Assembly: GCF_028898945.1 (NCBI RefSeq)
Contig: NZ_CP118607.1
Location: 3,334,001 to 3,398,000 of the forward strand
Length of the DNA: 64,000 nt
Reading direction: 5' to 3'
From: Pseudomonas sp. PSKL.D1
GTDB lineage: Bacteria > Pseudomonadota > Gammaproteobacteria > Pseudomonadales > Pseudomonadaceae
Numbering within the stretch: the first letter of the stretch is position 1; each line of letters starts with the position of its first letter. Positions 18,825 to 29,198 of this stretch are shown here, one piece after another. The notes beneath the pieces were generated by a model. It ran no database searches, had not been told where the DNA came from, and worked only from the letters and a program-made list of their open reading frames with translations. The position numbers and the translations under genes were made by a program.

Positions 18825-19856
18825 TTAATTGGCCAACAGCTCTCTACGGACAATGTCTGCCCCTGCGCTCAATGCTTTCAACTTGCCGTTGGCGACATGC
18901 CGAGGTAAGGGGGCCATGCCGCAGTTGGTGCACGGGTAGAGTTTATCGGCATCAACAAATTGCAGTGCCTTGCGCAAGGTAGTGGCGACTTCCTCGGGCG
19001 TTTCAACGGCATGGTTCGCCACGTCAATGGCACCGACCATCACTTTTTTGCCACGCACAAGTTCCAACAACTCCATGGGCACGTGGGAGTTGTGGCACTC
19101 CAGCGAAATGATATCGATGCTGGATTGCTGCAGTTTGGGGAATGCCTGCTCGTACTGGCGCCACTCTGACCCCAACGACTTTTTCCAGTCAGTGTTGGCT
19201 TTGATGCCATAGCCATAGCAAATATGCACGGCGGTCTCACACTTCAGGCCTTCGATGGCCCTTTCCAGGGTTGCGACGCCCCAGTCATTCACCTCGTCGA
19301 AAAACACATTGAAGGCGGGTTCATCAAACTGGATGATGTCCACACCCGCGGCCTCCAGTTCCCTGGCTTCCTCGTTGAGAATTCTGGCAAATTCCCAAGC
19401 CAGTTTTTCACGGCTTTTATAGTGATTGTCATGCAACGTGTCGATCATGGTCATCGGGCCGGGTAACGCCCATTTGATCGGTTGCCCGGTTTGCTGACGC
19501 AAGAATTTTGCATCGTCTACAAATACCGGCTTCTGACGTGCAACAGCACCCACTACTGTCGGTACGCTTGCATCGTAGCGATTACGGATCCTGACTGTTT
19601 CACGCTGCTCGAAATCAACACCACTGAGGTGCTCGATGAACGTGGTTACAAAGTGTTGGCGTGTTTGCTCGCCATCGCTGACGATATCAATGCCGGCCTG
19701 CTGCTGCTCCTGCAATGCCAGACGCAGTGCATCCTGCTTGCCTTCGAGCAATGCCTGATCGTGCAACTTCCAGGGTGACCAGAGTGTTTCAGGCTGCGCC
19801 AGCCAGGACGGCTTCGGCAAACTACCAGCGGTTGAGGTAGGCAACAATTTTTTCAC
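18825..19856 (-). CDS. mesD: Core cobalamin-independent methionine synthase, MesD type
   Basis: A 343-residue protein covering only the C-terminal catalytic barrel of MetE, about half the size of full MetE. The zinc ligands are all visible: H211 and C213 (VHICYG), E253 (SLECHNS) and C312 (CTNCG). FDEPAF is the other MetE signature. It lacks the N-terminal folate-binding half. From the literature as I recall it, such short MetE paired with a DUF1852 protein are the MesD/MesX methionine synthases, which need oxygen and do not use methyl-tetrahydrofolate polyglutamate. I chose the GTG at 19856, 19 bases after mesX; upstream codons would overlap mesX. Confidence 0.85.
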   Translation of the reverse strand: MKKLLPTSTAGSLPKPSWLAQPETLWSPWKLHDQALLEGKQDALRLALQEQQQAGIDIVSDGEQTRQHFVTTFIEHLSGVDFEQRETVRIRNRYDASVPTVVGAVARQKPVFVDDAKFLRQQTGQPIKWALPGPMTMIDTLHDNHYKSREKLAWEFARILNEEARELEAAGVDIIQFDEPAFNVFFDEVNDWGVATLERAIEGLKCETAVHICYGYGIKANTDWKKSLGSEWRQYEQAFPKLQQSSIDIISLECHNSHVPMELLELVRGKKVMVGAIDVANHAVETPEEVATTLRKALQFVDADKLYPCTNCGMAPLPRHVANGKLKALSAGADIVRRELLAN

Positions 19857-19875
19857 GGGATAAAAACCTATCGAT

Positions 19876-20862
19876 TCAGGAAACGACGTTGCCAGCCCAC
19901 TGCTCAAGCAGCGCGCGATATGGCGTGATGAAGTGCTGTTGGGCAAACTGCCCTTGCTCGATCGCCAGGCGGCTGCGCTCTTCGCGGTCATACACAATGC
20001 GCGTGAGCGAATAATCCTGATGTTTCAAGCTGGGCTGATAGCAGGCACCTGCAGCCGAATTGGCGTTGTATATTTCGGGGCGGTAAATTTTCTGGAAAGT
20101 ATCCATCGTACTGATGGTGCTGATCAGTTCCAGGGGCGTGTAGTCACCGAGCAAATCGCCGGAGAAATAGAACGCCAATGGCGCGACGCTGTGAGGCGGC
20201 ATGAAGTAACGCACCTTCAAGCCCATTTTCGCGAAGTACTCATCGGTCAGGGAATACGACTCTTGCCTGTATTCATGACCCAGCACGGGGTGATGATTTT
20301 CAGTGCGACGGTACGTTTTGCTGCTTGAAACACTCAGGCAAATCACCGGCGGTTTGTTGAACGCTGCCTTGTAAGTACTTGAGTTCACGAAATGCTTGAA
20401 GAGCTTTCCATGCAGCGTGCCAAAGTGCTCAGGCGTGCTGAACGCTGGCCGGTTTTCATTGTGCGCTGGCAACAATACGCTGAAGTCATAATCACGCACA
20501 TAGGAAGAAAAGTTGTTCCCAACCATACCGGCAATACGTTCGCCGGTATGCTGGTCGAGGACGTGAGTACTCAACAATTCAATCAAGGGCAGCGTGTGCT
20601 CGTTGCTTTCGTCAGCAACATGCATTCTGACAGAAACAATATCAAGCCCGACGCGATAACGGTCGCCGGCTGGATTATCCCAGCTTGCCAAGGCATTGAA
20701 GCGGTTATCAATCATGCGCAAGGTATTGCGCAAATTTTCCTGACGGCTCGCACCCCGCGCCAAATTTGCGAAATTTGTAGTGGTGCGCGTGTTTTCGCAG
20801 GGCTGATAATGTTCATCAAAGCCAATGCTGCTGATGAAAAAACTAAAATCTTCGTTTGCCAT
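19876..20862 (-). CDS. mesX: DUF1852 protein, MesX-type partner of MesD
   Basis: A 328-residue DUF1852 protein. I recognise it by its position before a core-MetE gene and by sequence memory of the family (start MANEDFSFFISSIGFDE). The MesX protein is reported to be required for MesD activity; its chemistry is not settled. No signal peptide or membrane helix is seen. A GTG four codons upstream (20874) is an alternative start. It is the first gene of the mesX-mesD-flavin reductase-metR run. A perfect TGAA-N5-TTCA palindrome lies 75 bases upstream. Confidence 0.82.
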   Translation of the reverse strand: MANEDFSFFISSIGFDEHYQPCENTRTTTNFANLARGASRQENLRNTLRMIDNRFNALASWDNPAGDRYRVGLDIVSVRMHVADESNEHTLPLIELLSTHVLDQHTGERIAGMVGNNFSSYVRDYDFSVLLPAHNENRPAFSTPEHFGTLHGKLFKHFVNSSTYKAAFNKPPVICLSVSSSKTYRRTENHHPVLGHEYRQESYSLTDEYFAKMGLKVRYFMPPHSVAPLAFYFSGDLLGDYTPLELISTISTMDTFQKIYRPEIYNANSAAGACYQPSLKHQDYSLTRIVYDREERSRLAIEQGQFAQQHFITPYRALLEQWAGNVVS

Positions 20863-20937
20863 GATGGGGGCCACTCAAATCTTTAAAGTCTCGACAATTG
20901 AGGCCTATTTTAAGTTGAGGCACTGTTCGAGCGGAAC

Positions 20938-20950
20938 TGAATTGATTTCA
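20938..20950. promoter_or_regulatory. Putative MetR operator
   Basis: The 13-base site TGAATTGATTTCA matches the MetR consensus TGAA-N5-TTCA exactly in both half-sites, with G rather than A/T at the centre. It lies 76 to 88 bases before the ATG of mesX, an activator-like position. MetR is encoded at the end of the same operon. Confidence 0.6.
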
Positions 20951-20990
20951 CAAACCCTTTAGTCGTGTTCATGACGCACTTACCCTGCAA

Positions 20991-21010
20991 ACACCGGCAA
21001 CGCCGGTGCC
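20991..21010 (-). terminator. Possible terminator behind the TonB receptor gene
   Basis: On the minus strand the sequence forms a 7-base stem, CACCGGC-GTT-GCCGGTG, followed by only a short T run. It lies 16 bases past the receptor stop codon and would separate the receptor transcript from mesX. The weak T tract makes read-through possible. Confidence 0.4.
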
Positions 21011-21025
21011 ACAGCCACGGCAATA

Positions 21026-23164
21026 TCAGAAGCGGTAGTCAGCCGTAACAAAGAATGACCGCGGCTCGCCCAAGTACCACTGCAACCCATTGTTGCTGGT
21101 GGTGGTAGCGTATTGGCGATCAAACAGGTTGTTCAGTTGCAGGCCCAACGTCAGGTCCGGTTGCACACGCCAGTCAATATTGGCATCCACCACCGTGTAA
21201 CTCGGCACCTCGACGGTATTGGCGTTATCGGCATAACGGCTGTCGACATAGCGGGCGCCAGCACCGGCACTGAAGCGCTGGCCAAAGTCCTTGCTCAACC
21301 ACAGGTTGGCCGACCGACGCGGCACGTCGGTTGGCCGGTTACCGGCATAATCGTCGCCACCGCTGGCAAACTCGTCGTAACGCGCCCTCACCCAGGCGGC
21401 ATTGGCCGACAGCTGCACGTCGTACGGCAGGTTCAGCTCCAGGGTTGCCTCGATGCCGTCCGAAGACTGCTGGCCAACCTGCTGCTGCAACGTCGGGTTG
21501 AGCGGGTCGGTGCTGAGCAGCTTTTTCTTGACGATGTGATATGCCGCCAGGGTCCACTCCCCTCGCCCATCCGGTAGCACCTGCTTGATACCCACCTCGG
21601 TTTGTTTGGCGGTACTGAGGTCCCATTGCTGCTGGGCGGCGTTGAGGGTCAACAGGTTGCTGATCCCTTCGGTGCTGGTGGCGTACTGGCCGTACACCGA
21701 CAAGTCTGGCGTCAAGGCGAACACCAGGCCGGCGCGCCAGTTATCGCCCGAAAGGCTGCGGTCGGTACGGGTATCGGCCAGCAGATCATCGCGGTTCAAG
21801 TGCACCTGGTCACGGCGTACCCCCGTGATCAACGACAAACGCTCGGTGAGTTGGGTGCGGTTTTCGGCAAACAGCGAGAATTGCCGGGCCTGGTTGGCCT
21901 CGCGTGAGCGGTATGGGTCGTTGCTGATGTACTCGCCACCGCCCGAGCCCGCCAATGGCACCGTATCGGTCAGGGTATTGCCGAAGTCGTGCTTGCGTAC
22001 GAAGCGGATCGAGTTGTAGTCGGCGCCAACCACCGTCTGGCTGGCCAGGCCGAACAGCGAATGCTGCAGGGTGAAGGACTGGCGGTCGCCAATCTGGTCC
22101 TGGGTCTGCTTGATGCTGATGAAGTTGCTGCGCTGCACCTGGTCGCCCGGCAGCCAGGTGTAGGTTTCGGCATTGCGCCAACGGCGCTGGGCCTTGAGGA
22201 AGTACAGCTGGTTGCTGGCGGTGAGGGTGTCGTTGATCACCCAGTCTGTGACCAGGCGCGTGGACTGGTCGTTGTAATGCACCTCGGCGTTATCGACGTT
22301 GTAGTTGTGGTCACGCAGCGACTCACGAAAATGCCCGTTCACCAGCGGCGTGCCGAAGTACTGCTGCGGGTCCTGGTCCCCGTAGTCGTGGCTGAGGGTG
22401 ACACTCAGGTCGTCGTTCGGCTGCCAGCGCAGGGAGCCGCTGATGGCGAGGCTTTGCGAGTCGCCACGGTCGACCCAGCCGTGGCTGGCCAGCTTGTTCA
22501 GGTTCAGGCGGTAGCTCAAGGTGTCGCTGAGCGAGCCACCGCTGTCCAGTGCCATCTGCCGGCGGTCATCGGAACCATACCCCAGGCGCACGTGGTTGCG
22601 GATTTCCCCCTCGAACGGTTTTTTCGGGACCACATTGATAACCGCCCCGGTTGCGCCCTCCCCGTACAGCACAGATGCCGGGCCACGCAGCACATCGATG
22701 CGCTCGACCGACCAAGTGTCCACCGGAAAGGTAACCGTACCAGCGCCCACGTACAGCCGCGTGCCGTCGTACAACTGCATGGTCGAACCGTGGCCGGTAA
22801 AGCCGCGCGCCGAAAGCGCCGTGCCACCGTTGCCCGGGTCGCCGATGAAGGTGATGCCCGGGGAGCGGGTAACCGCTTGCTGCACGGTGGCATTGTTGCG
22901 TGTGTCGATTTGCTCGGCGCTGATGCTGGTAACGCTTGCCGGGGTTTCCAGCGGCGTCAGGTTCAGCCGCGAACCGCTGGCATTGGGGGTATGCAGGTCG
23001 GGCGGCATATCTTGCCCGGCGATACCGGTGATGTCTGTTGCGGGCAGCGCGAGGGCCTTGTCGGCCTCGGCGGCCAACGCCGGCAGGGTGAAGAACACGC
23101 AGGGCACCAGGCTTGCACGCAGCAATGGGCCAGGCAGTGAACTGAACAGCGAATTACGGGACAT
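21026..23164 (-). CDS. TonB-dependent outer-membrane receptor under cobalamin riboswitch
   Basis: A 712-residue TonB-dependent receptor with signal peptide (about residues 1-31, ending ALAAEA), plug domain (about 70-180; VERIDVLRGPASVLYGEGATGAVINV) and a 22-strand barrel ending in ADYRF. In sequence it looks like the siderophore receptor branch (FhuA/FoxA-like) rather than BtuB. A cobalamin riboswitch lies in its leader, so it is probably repressed by cobalamin. Candidate ligands are cobalamin, a corrinoid precursor or a metal chelate. The ATG at 23164 starts the signal peptide; the frame is open further upstream into the riboswitch. Confidence 0.85.
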   Translation of the reverse strand: MSRNSLFSSLPGPLLRASLVPCVFFTLPALAAEADKALALPATDITGIAGQDMPPDLHTPNASGSRLNLTPLETPASVTSISAEQIDTRNNATVQQAVTRSPGITFIGDPGNGGTALSARGFTGHGSTMQLYDGTRLYVGAGTVTFPVDTWSVERIDVLRGPASVLYGEGATGAVINVVPKKPFEGEIRNHVRLGYGSDDRRQMALDSGGSLSDTLSYRLNLNKLASHGWVDRGDSQSLAISGSLRWQPNDDLSVTLSHDYGDQDPQQYFGTPLVNGHFRESLRDHNYNVDNAEVHYNDQSTRLVTDWVINDTLTASNQLYFLKAQRRWRNAETYTWLPGDQVQRSNFISIKQTQDQIGDRQSFTLQHSLFGLASQTVVGADYNSIRFVRKHDFGNTLTDTVPLAGSGGGEYISNDPYRSREANQARQFSLFAENRTQLTERLSLITGVRRDQVHLNRDDLLADTRTDRSLSGDNWRAGLVFALTPDLSVYGQYATSTEGISNLLTLNAAQQQWDLSTAKQTEVGIKQVLPDGRGEWTLAAYHIVKKKLLSTDPLNPTLQQQVGQQSSDGIEATLELNLPYDVQLSANAAWVRARYDEFASGGDDYAGNRPTDVPRRSANLWLSKDFGQRFSAGAGARYVDSRYADNANTVEVPSYTVVDANIDWRVQPDLTLGLQLNNLFDRQYATTTSNNGLQWYLGEPRSFFVTADYRF

Positions 23165-23281
23165 GTCGTTCCACTTGAAGCAGGAATGGAAGAAGCCCGG
23201 AGGGAAAAACGCACAGGGAAACGCAGGCGCACGCGCCCACGCAAACCGGCCTGCGCCCGCCCACCGCGGGTTGCCTATCGA

Positions 23282-23466
23282 TGCTTCAGGCCGGTCTCCG
23301 GGCTCACGAGGGTCATGAAGCATTCACCTTCCCATGCCAGAGCACAGTGGCCTTTCGAATGCTTCGCTCGCATACCGTTGCGGGGGCAGCGCCGGACTGA
23401 TCATCACGCGATGACGAACCGGCTTCCCGTTTCACCCCAAGCTCGGCGGCAGGGGGCACCTGAAAC
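23282..23466 (-). promoter_or_regulatory. Cobalamin (adenosylcobalamin-type) riboswitch
   Basis: Read on the minus strand, the leader contains in order GGTGCCCCCTGCC, GGGGTGAAACGGGAAGCCGG, GGCGCTGCCCCGCAACGGTA, CCACTGTGC, CATGGGAAGG and finally AGCCCGGAGACCGGCCT. These are the conserved blocks of the cobalamin riboswitch, including an essentially perfect B12 box (about 23288-23305). The element ends about 118 bases before the receptor ATG, leaving room for an expression platform. A TTGACC about 25 bases upstream of the aptamer could be part of the promoter. Confidence 0.93.
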
Positions 23467-23628
23467 AGGCGCGCAGATGACCATCAAATTGCCATAAGGT
23501 CAACCGGCAATCGTTAAAGCAGTAGTTTTTCTATCGCCAAGTGACAAGTAGTGTGGCTCTCTGCCTTGGCCGGCAGGTGCTAGCCTGACGACTCACACTT
23601 CATCATTAAATGTGTCTCAGGAGGCCGC

Positions 23629-24333
23629 ATGTCAAAAGAAAAAGTCGCCATCATTATCGCCGGTGGCAGCGGTATGGGTGCAGCAGCTGCCAAACGCCTG
23701 GCTGCCGATGGTTTCAAGGTTGGCATCCTGTCCTCCTCGGGCAAGGGCGAGGCACTGGCCAAGGAACTGGGGGGTATCGGCATTACTGGCAGCAACCTGA
23801 GCACGCCAGACCTGCAGAGGCTCGTGGAAGCCGTGCACGAAAAGTGGGGCCGCATCGATGTGCTGGTGAACAGCGCAGGCCACGGGCCGCGCGCGCCAAT
23901 CCTGGAAATCAGCGACGAAGACTGGCACAAGGGCATGGAAACCTACCTGCTCAACGTCATTCGCCCCACCCGCCTGGTTGCCCCGATCATGCAGCAGCAA
24001 AAAGGCGGCGTGATCATCAACATTTCCACCGCCTGGGCGTTCGAGCCCAGTGAACTGTTCCCCACCTCGGCTGTGTTCCGCTCTGGCCTTGCCGCTTTCA
24101 CCAAGATCTTTGCGGACAACTACGCCGGCGACAACATCCGCATGAACAACATCCTGCCCGGCTGGATCGACAGCTTGCCGAGCACCGATCAACGTCGCGA
24201 CAGCGTGCCGCTCAAGCGCTACGGCACGAGTGAAGAAATTGCCGCCACCGTTGCGTTCCTTGCCAGTGACGGAGCGGGTTACATCACGGGCCAGAACATC
24301 AAGGTCGATGGTGGCGTAACGCGCAGCGTTTGA
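23629..24333 (+). CDS. SDR family protein with altered catalytic motif
   Basis: A 234-residue short-chain dehydrogenase/reductase fold protein. The cofactor motif is AGGSGMG (residues 11-17, TGxxxGxG-like) and NSAG follows at 81-84. The active-site serine is S133, but the YxxxK position reads S147-AVF-R151: the catalytic Tyr and Lys appear replaced by Ser and Arg. The protein keeps C-terminal features (LPGWIDS, ASDGAGYITGQNIKVDGG). It may be catalytically weak, use an unusual mechanism, or act as a binding protein. AGGAGG precedes the ATG. It converges directly on the LysR gene at 24334. Confidence 0.85.
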   Translation: MSKEKVAIIIAGGSGMGAAAAKRLAADGFKVGILSSSGKGEALAKELGGIGITGSNLSTPDLQRLVEAVHEKWGRIDVLVNSAGHGPRAPILEISDEDWHKGMETYLLNVIRPTRLVAPIMQQQKGGVIINISTAWAFEPSELFPTSAVFRSGLAAFTKIFADNYAGDNIRMNNILPGWIDSLPSTDQRRDSVPLKRYGTSEEIAATVAFLASDGAGYITGQNIKVDGGVTRSV

Positions 24334-25221
24334 TCAACCTGCCATCGCCATCAGCCAGTTCCTGACGGTCGCCAAGGCTTGCGGCGGCCGCGCCTTGCGC
24401 GGCCATACCAGATAGAACGCCTTGTCCAACCGAAGTTGTTGGGCAAACACCTGAACCAGCCGCCCGGCGGCCACATCCGCTTTCACGAACTCAAGGTTTG
24501 CCAGGGCGATGCCTTGGCCATTGATGGCGGCTTCAATGGCCAACGAAGTCTGGTTGAAACGGATGTTCTTGGCGCTGCCCTGTGGATGCCCGGGAAACAC
24601 CGCAGCAGCATATTCGGGCCAGAAGTTGTGCGCATCATGGAGCATCAAAAAGCCCTGCAGTGCCGCAAAATCATGCGGTAAGCCCTTCTCTGCGAGCAAG
24701 CCCGGGCTGGCCACCGCGACGATGCGCTGCTCCATCAACAACTCGGCATTCAGGCCCGGCCCGAACGGCGGCTGGCCGTAGCGCACGGCGATGTCGACGC
24801 CATCGTTGTGAAAATGCGAAAGCCGGTCGGTGGCCAGCACCCGCAGGTCGATGTCAGGGTGCGCATCGGCGAAAGCACCCAACTTGGGGATCAGCCACTT
24901 CGAGGCAAAGGTGGGCGTGACGCTGACCGTCAGGTGGGAAGGCGCCGGTTTGAGCAGACGCGTGGCTTCATCAAGCATCACAAAGGCACTGCGCACACTG
25001 GTGCTGTACGCATGGCCGGCATCCGTCAGGGCCAGGCCACGTGGCAGGCGCTTGAACAGTTTGAGGCTCAGGCTGGCCTCCAGGCCGCGTATCTGCTGTG
25101 CGACGGCGGCCTGTGTGACACCCAGCTCCTCTGCCGCCAAACGGAAGTTCAGATGGCGCGCTACGACCTCGAAGATGCGCAGGGCGTTGAGGGATGGCAA
25201 GGATGGAAAACCCGCTGGCAT
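24334..25221 (-). CDS. LysR family regulator (GcvA-like)
   Basis: A 295-residue LysR regulator of the GcvA-like subgroup: it starts with LPSLNALRIFEVVARHLNF, the typical opening of this group, followed by the helix-turn-helix RLAAEELGVTQAAVAQQIRGL. I chose the ATG at 25221; the longer frame to 25368 has no domain support. Its stop codon abuts that of the SDR gene. It is divergent from the glutaminase gene (about 140 bases). Confidence 0.88.
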   Translation of the reverse strand: MPAGFPSLPSLNALRIFEVVARHLNFRLAAEELGVTQAAVAQQIRGLEASLSLKLFKRLPRGLALTDAGHAYSTSVRSAFVMLDEATRLLKPAPSHLTVSVTPTFASKWLIPKLGAFADAHPDIDLRVLATDRLSHFHNDGVDIAVRYGQPPFGPGLNAELLMEQRIVAVASPGLLAEKGLPHDFAALQGFLMLHDAHNFWPEYAAAVFPGHPQGSAKNIRFNQTSLAIEAAINGQGIALANLEFVKADVAAGRLVQVFAQQLRLDKAFYLVWPRKARPPQALATVRNWLMAMAG

Positions 25222-25362
25222 GGCCGCTGAAACTCTGTGGTCAGATTCAAACCTGAAGGCTAGCGGTCGAGGACGACAAAAGGAACCTTTGAATACTGGG
25301 ATTGTGCTCCGCCGCCCGCACGCGTCGTCTGCTGAAACCTCCGGTACACGATGGCGCCCCCG

Positions 25363-26283
25363 ATGCACGCACTCCTACAAGAAATCCTCGACCAGGTCCG
25401 CCCTTTGCTCAGCCAGGGCCAGGTTGCCCAGTACATTCCCGCCCTCGCCGAGATAGAGCCGCAACAACTGGGCATTGCCGTGCAAAGCCTGGACGGCCAG
25501 TTGCACTGTGCCGGCGATGCCACCACGCCGTTCTCGATCCAGAGCATCTCCAAGGTATTCAGCCTGGTGCAGGCCATCAGCCACAGCGGCGAGGGTATCT
25601 GGTCGCGGCTGGGTTACGAGCCGTCCGGCCAGGCCTTCAACTCGCTGGTGCAACTGGAGGTGGAAAAAGGCCGCCCGCGCAACCCCTTCATCAACGCCGG
25701 GGCGCTGGTGATCTGTGACATCAACCAGTCGCGCTACGCCACCCCTACCCTGTCGATGCGCGACTTCGTTCGCCGCCTGGCCGGCAATCCGCGAATCGTC
25801 AGCGACGCGGTAGTGGCCGAGTCCGAGTACCAGCACCGTGCCCGCAACGCGGCAATGGCCTACCTGATGCAGGCTTTTGGCAACTTCCACAACGACGTCG
25901 ACGCTGTGCTGCGTAGTTACTTCCACCACTGCGCCCTGTCGATGAGCTGCGTGGACGTGGCCCGGGGCTTTGCCTTCCTGGCCAACCGCGGGCTCTGCCC
26001 CAATAGCCATGAGCAGGTGATCAGCCCACGCCAGGCCCAGCAAGTGAACGCGATCATGGCTACCAGCGGGCTGTATGACGAGGCGGGCAACTTTGCCTAC
26101 CGGGTCGGCCTGCCGGGCAAGAGCGGGGTGGGCGGTGGCATCGTGGCGGTGGTGCCGGGGCGCTACAGCATCTGCGTGTGGTCACCAGCGCTGAACGCCT
26201 CGGGTAACTCGCTGGCAGGCTTGCGGGCGCTGGAGCTGTTGAGTGAACGCCTGACCGGCTCGGTATTCTCGCCGGTGCTCTGA
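25363..26283 (+). CDS. glsA: Glutaminase
   Basis: A 306-residue glutaminase of the serine-dependent beta-lactamase-like GlsA family that converts glutamine to glutamate and ammonia. The catalytic S-x-x-K is in [10 protein letters not shown] (S62/K65 region), and other family blocks are intact: [40 protein letters not shown] chose the ATG at 25363 because alignment from memory with Pseudomonas glutaminase starts at MxxLLxEIL; an ATG at 25351 is possible. Neither has a strong Shine-Dalgarno. It is a single gene. Confidence 0.92.
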   Translation: MHALLQEILDQVRPLLSQGQVAQYIPALAEIEPQQLGIAVQSLDGQLHCAGDATTPFSIQSISKVFSLVQAISHSGEGIWSRLGYEPSGQAFNSLVQLEVEKGRPRNPFINAGALVICDINQSRYATPTLSMRDFVRRLAGNPRIVSDAVVAESEYQHRARNAAMAYLMQAFGNFHNDVDAVLRSYFHHCALSMSCVDVARGFAFLANRGLCPNSHEQVISPRQAQQVNAIMATSGLYDEAGNFAYRVGLPGKSGVGGGIVAVVPGRYSICVWSPALNASGNSLAGLRALELLSERLTGSVFSPVL

Positions 26284-26486
26284 AACACGCCGCGTTTTGG
26301 CACGGGCGCCCCAAGTTGGCGCCCCACGCGCCCCAAAAGCACACACCCCGCCCTGAAGGTGCTCGCCCAGTGGCACCCGTTCCCGACGTAAACCCCGCTG
26401 CCACGGCCCGTTGCTCGATAATCTGACCAATTGGCCATGTTTTTGCTTTGCACCCTGCTCATCACCCAAAACCTTTGAGCAGCCCC

Positions 26487-28028
<1,542 letters not shown>

Positions 28029-28040
28029 CGAGAGCCTGCC

Positions 28041-29141
28041 ATGTTGCTATCCCTCGAACCCCGTACCCAGCAGTCGCGCGCCATGCTGCTGCTTTCGCCC
28101 CTGCTGGCCGGCCTGCTGACGCTGCTGAGCGGCGCGCTGCTGTTCAGCGCGTTGGGGCATGACCCGCTGAACACCTTCCACACCCTGCTGATCGAGCCGG
28201 TCAGCGACCTTTACGGCGTCAGCGAGTTGCTGCTCAAGGCGCTACCGATTCTGCTCTGCGCGTTCGGCCTGGCCGTGGCCTACCAGGCGCGTATCTGGAA
28301 CATCGGCGCCGAAGGCCAGCTGTTGATCGGCGCCCTGGCCGGCAGTGCCGTGGCCCTGCAGCTGATCGATTGGGAAAGCCGCTGGGCGCTGCTGTGGGTG
28401 CTCGCCGCCGGCACCCTGGCAGGCGCTTTGTGGGGCGCGCTCGCCGCGTGGCTGCGCACGCACTTCAATGCCAACGAAATCCTGACCACCATCATGCTCA
28501 ACTACATCGCCCTGAACCTGCTGCTGTACTTCGTGCACGGCCCGCTGAAGGACCCGGACGGCTTCAGCTTCCCGCAGTCGGCCATGTTTGGCGATGCCAG
28601 TCGGCTGCCGGCGTTGTTCGAAGATGGCCGGCTGCATGTGGGCATTTACTTCGTGCTGCTGGCCCTGGTGGCGGTGTGGGTGCTGCTGCACAAGAGCTTT
28701 CTGGGCTTTCAGATCAAGGTGCTCGGGCTGGATCAGCGCGCCGCCGGCTTTGTTGGCTTTCGTGAAAAGCGCCTGGTGTGGCTGGCGCTGCTGATCAGCG
28801 GTGGCCTGGCGGGCCTGGTTGGGGTCAGTGAGGTCAGCGGCCCGATCGGCCAACTGGTGCCGCAGGTGTCGCCCGGCTATGGCTACGCCGCGATCACCGT
28901 GGCATTTCTCGGCCGACTCAACCCGTTCGGCATCCTCGCCGCCGGCCTGCTGATGGCCCTGTTGTACCTGGGCGGTGAAAACGCACAGATGAGCCTCAAC
29001 CTGCCGCCTTCGCTGACCGGGTTGTTCCAGGGAATGATGCTGTTTTACCTGCTGGCCTGCGACGTGCTGATTCTTTACCGGCCACGCCTGAACCTGCACT
29101 GGCGTCGCCGTGCGCCGCTGGCTGAAGCGGCCCGTGCCTGA
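28041..29141 (+). CDS. ABC transporter permease, BMP/nucleoside type (first)
   Basis: A 366-residue inner-membrane permease of the BPD_transp_2 family (YufP-like). Eight to ten hydrophobic helices are visible. Family blocks include IWNIGAEGQLLIGA and NANEILTTIMLNYIA. GAGAG precedes the ATG, 12 bases after the ATPase gene. It pairs with the next permease to form the heterodimeric channel. Confidence 0.9.
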   Translation: MLLSLEPRTQQSRAMLLLSPLLAGLLTLLSGALLFSALGHDPLNTFHTLLIEPVSDLYGVSELLLKALPILLCAFGLAVAYQARIWNIGAEGQLLIGALAGSAVALQLIDWESRWALLWVLAAGTLAGALWGALAAWLRTHFNANEILTTIMLNYIALNLLLYFVHGPLKDPDGFSFPQSAMFGDASRLPALFEDGRLHVGIYFVLLALVAVWVLLHKSFLGFQIKVLGLDQRAAGFVGFREKRLVWLALLISGGLAGLVGVSEVSGPIGQLVPQVSPGYGYAAITVAFLGRLNPFGILAAGLLMALLYLGGENAQMSLNLPPSLTGLFQGMMLFYLLACDVLILYRPRLNLHWRRRAPLAEAARA

Positions 29142-29198
29142 CCTCCCCTGACCTTTTTGTTGCCTGCCGCCGCTTGCGCGCAGGCTGAGGCTTCAACG

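Noticed and set aside
18825..19856. Truncated, broken metE
   Set aside because: The gene covers a complete catalytic barrel with all zinc ligands and sits with a DUF1852 partner, so it is the short MesD-type form rather than a pseudogene.
21989..23140. Plus-strand frame of 383 codons
   Set aside because: Antisense to the TonB receptor; composition typical of a shadow frame.
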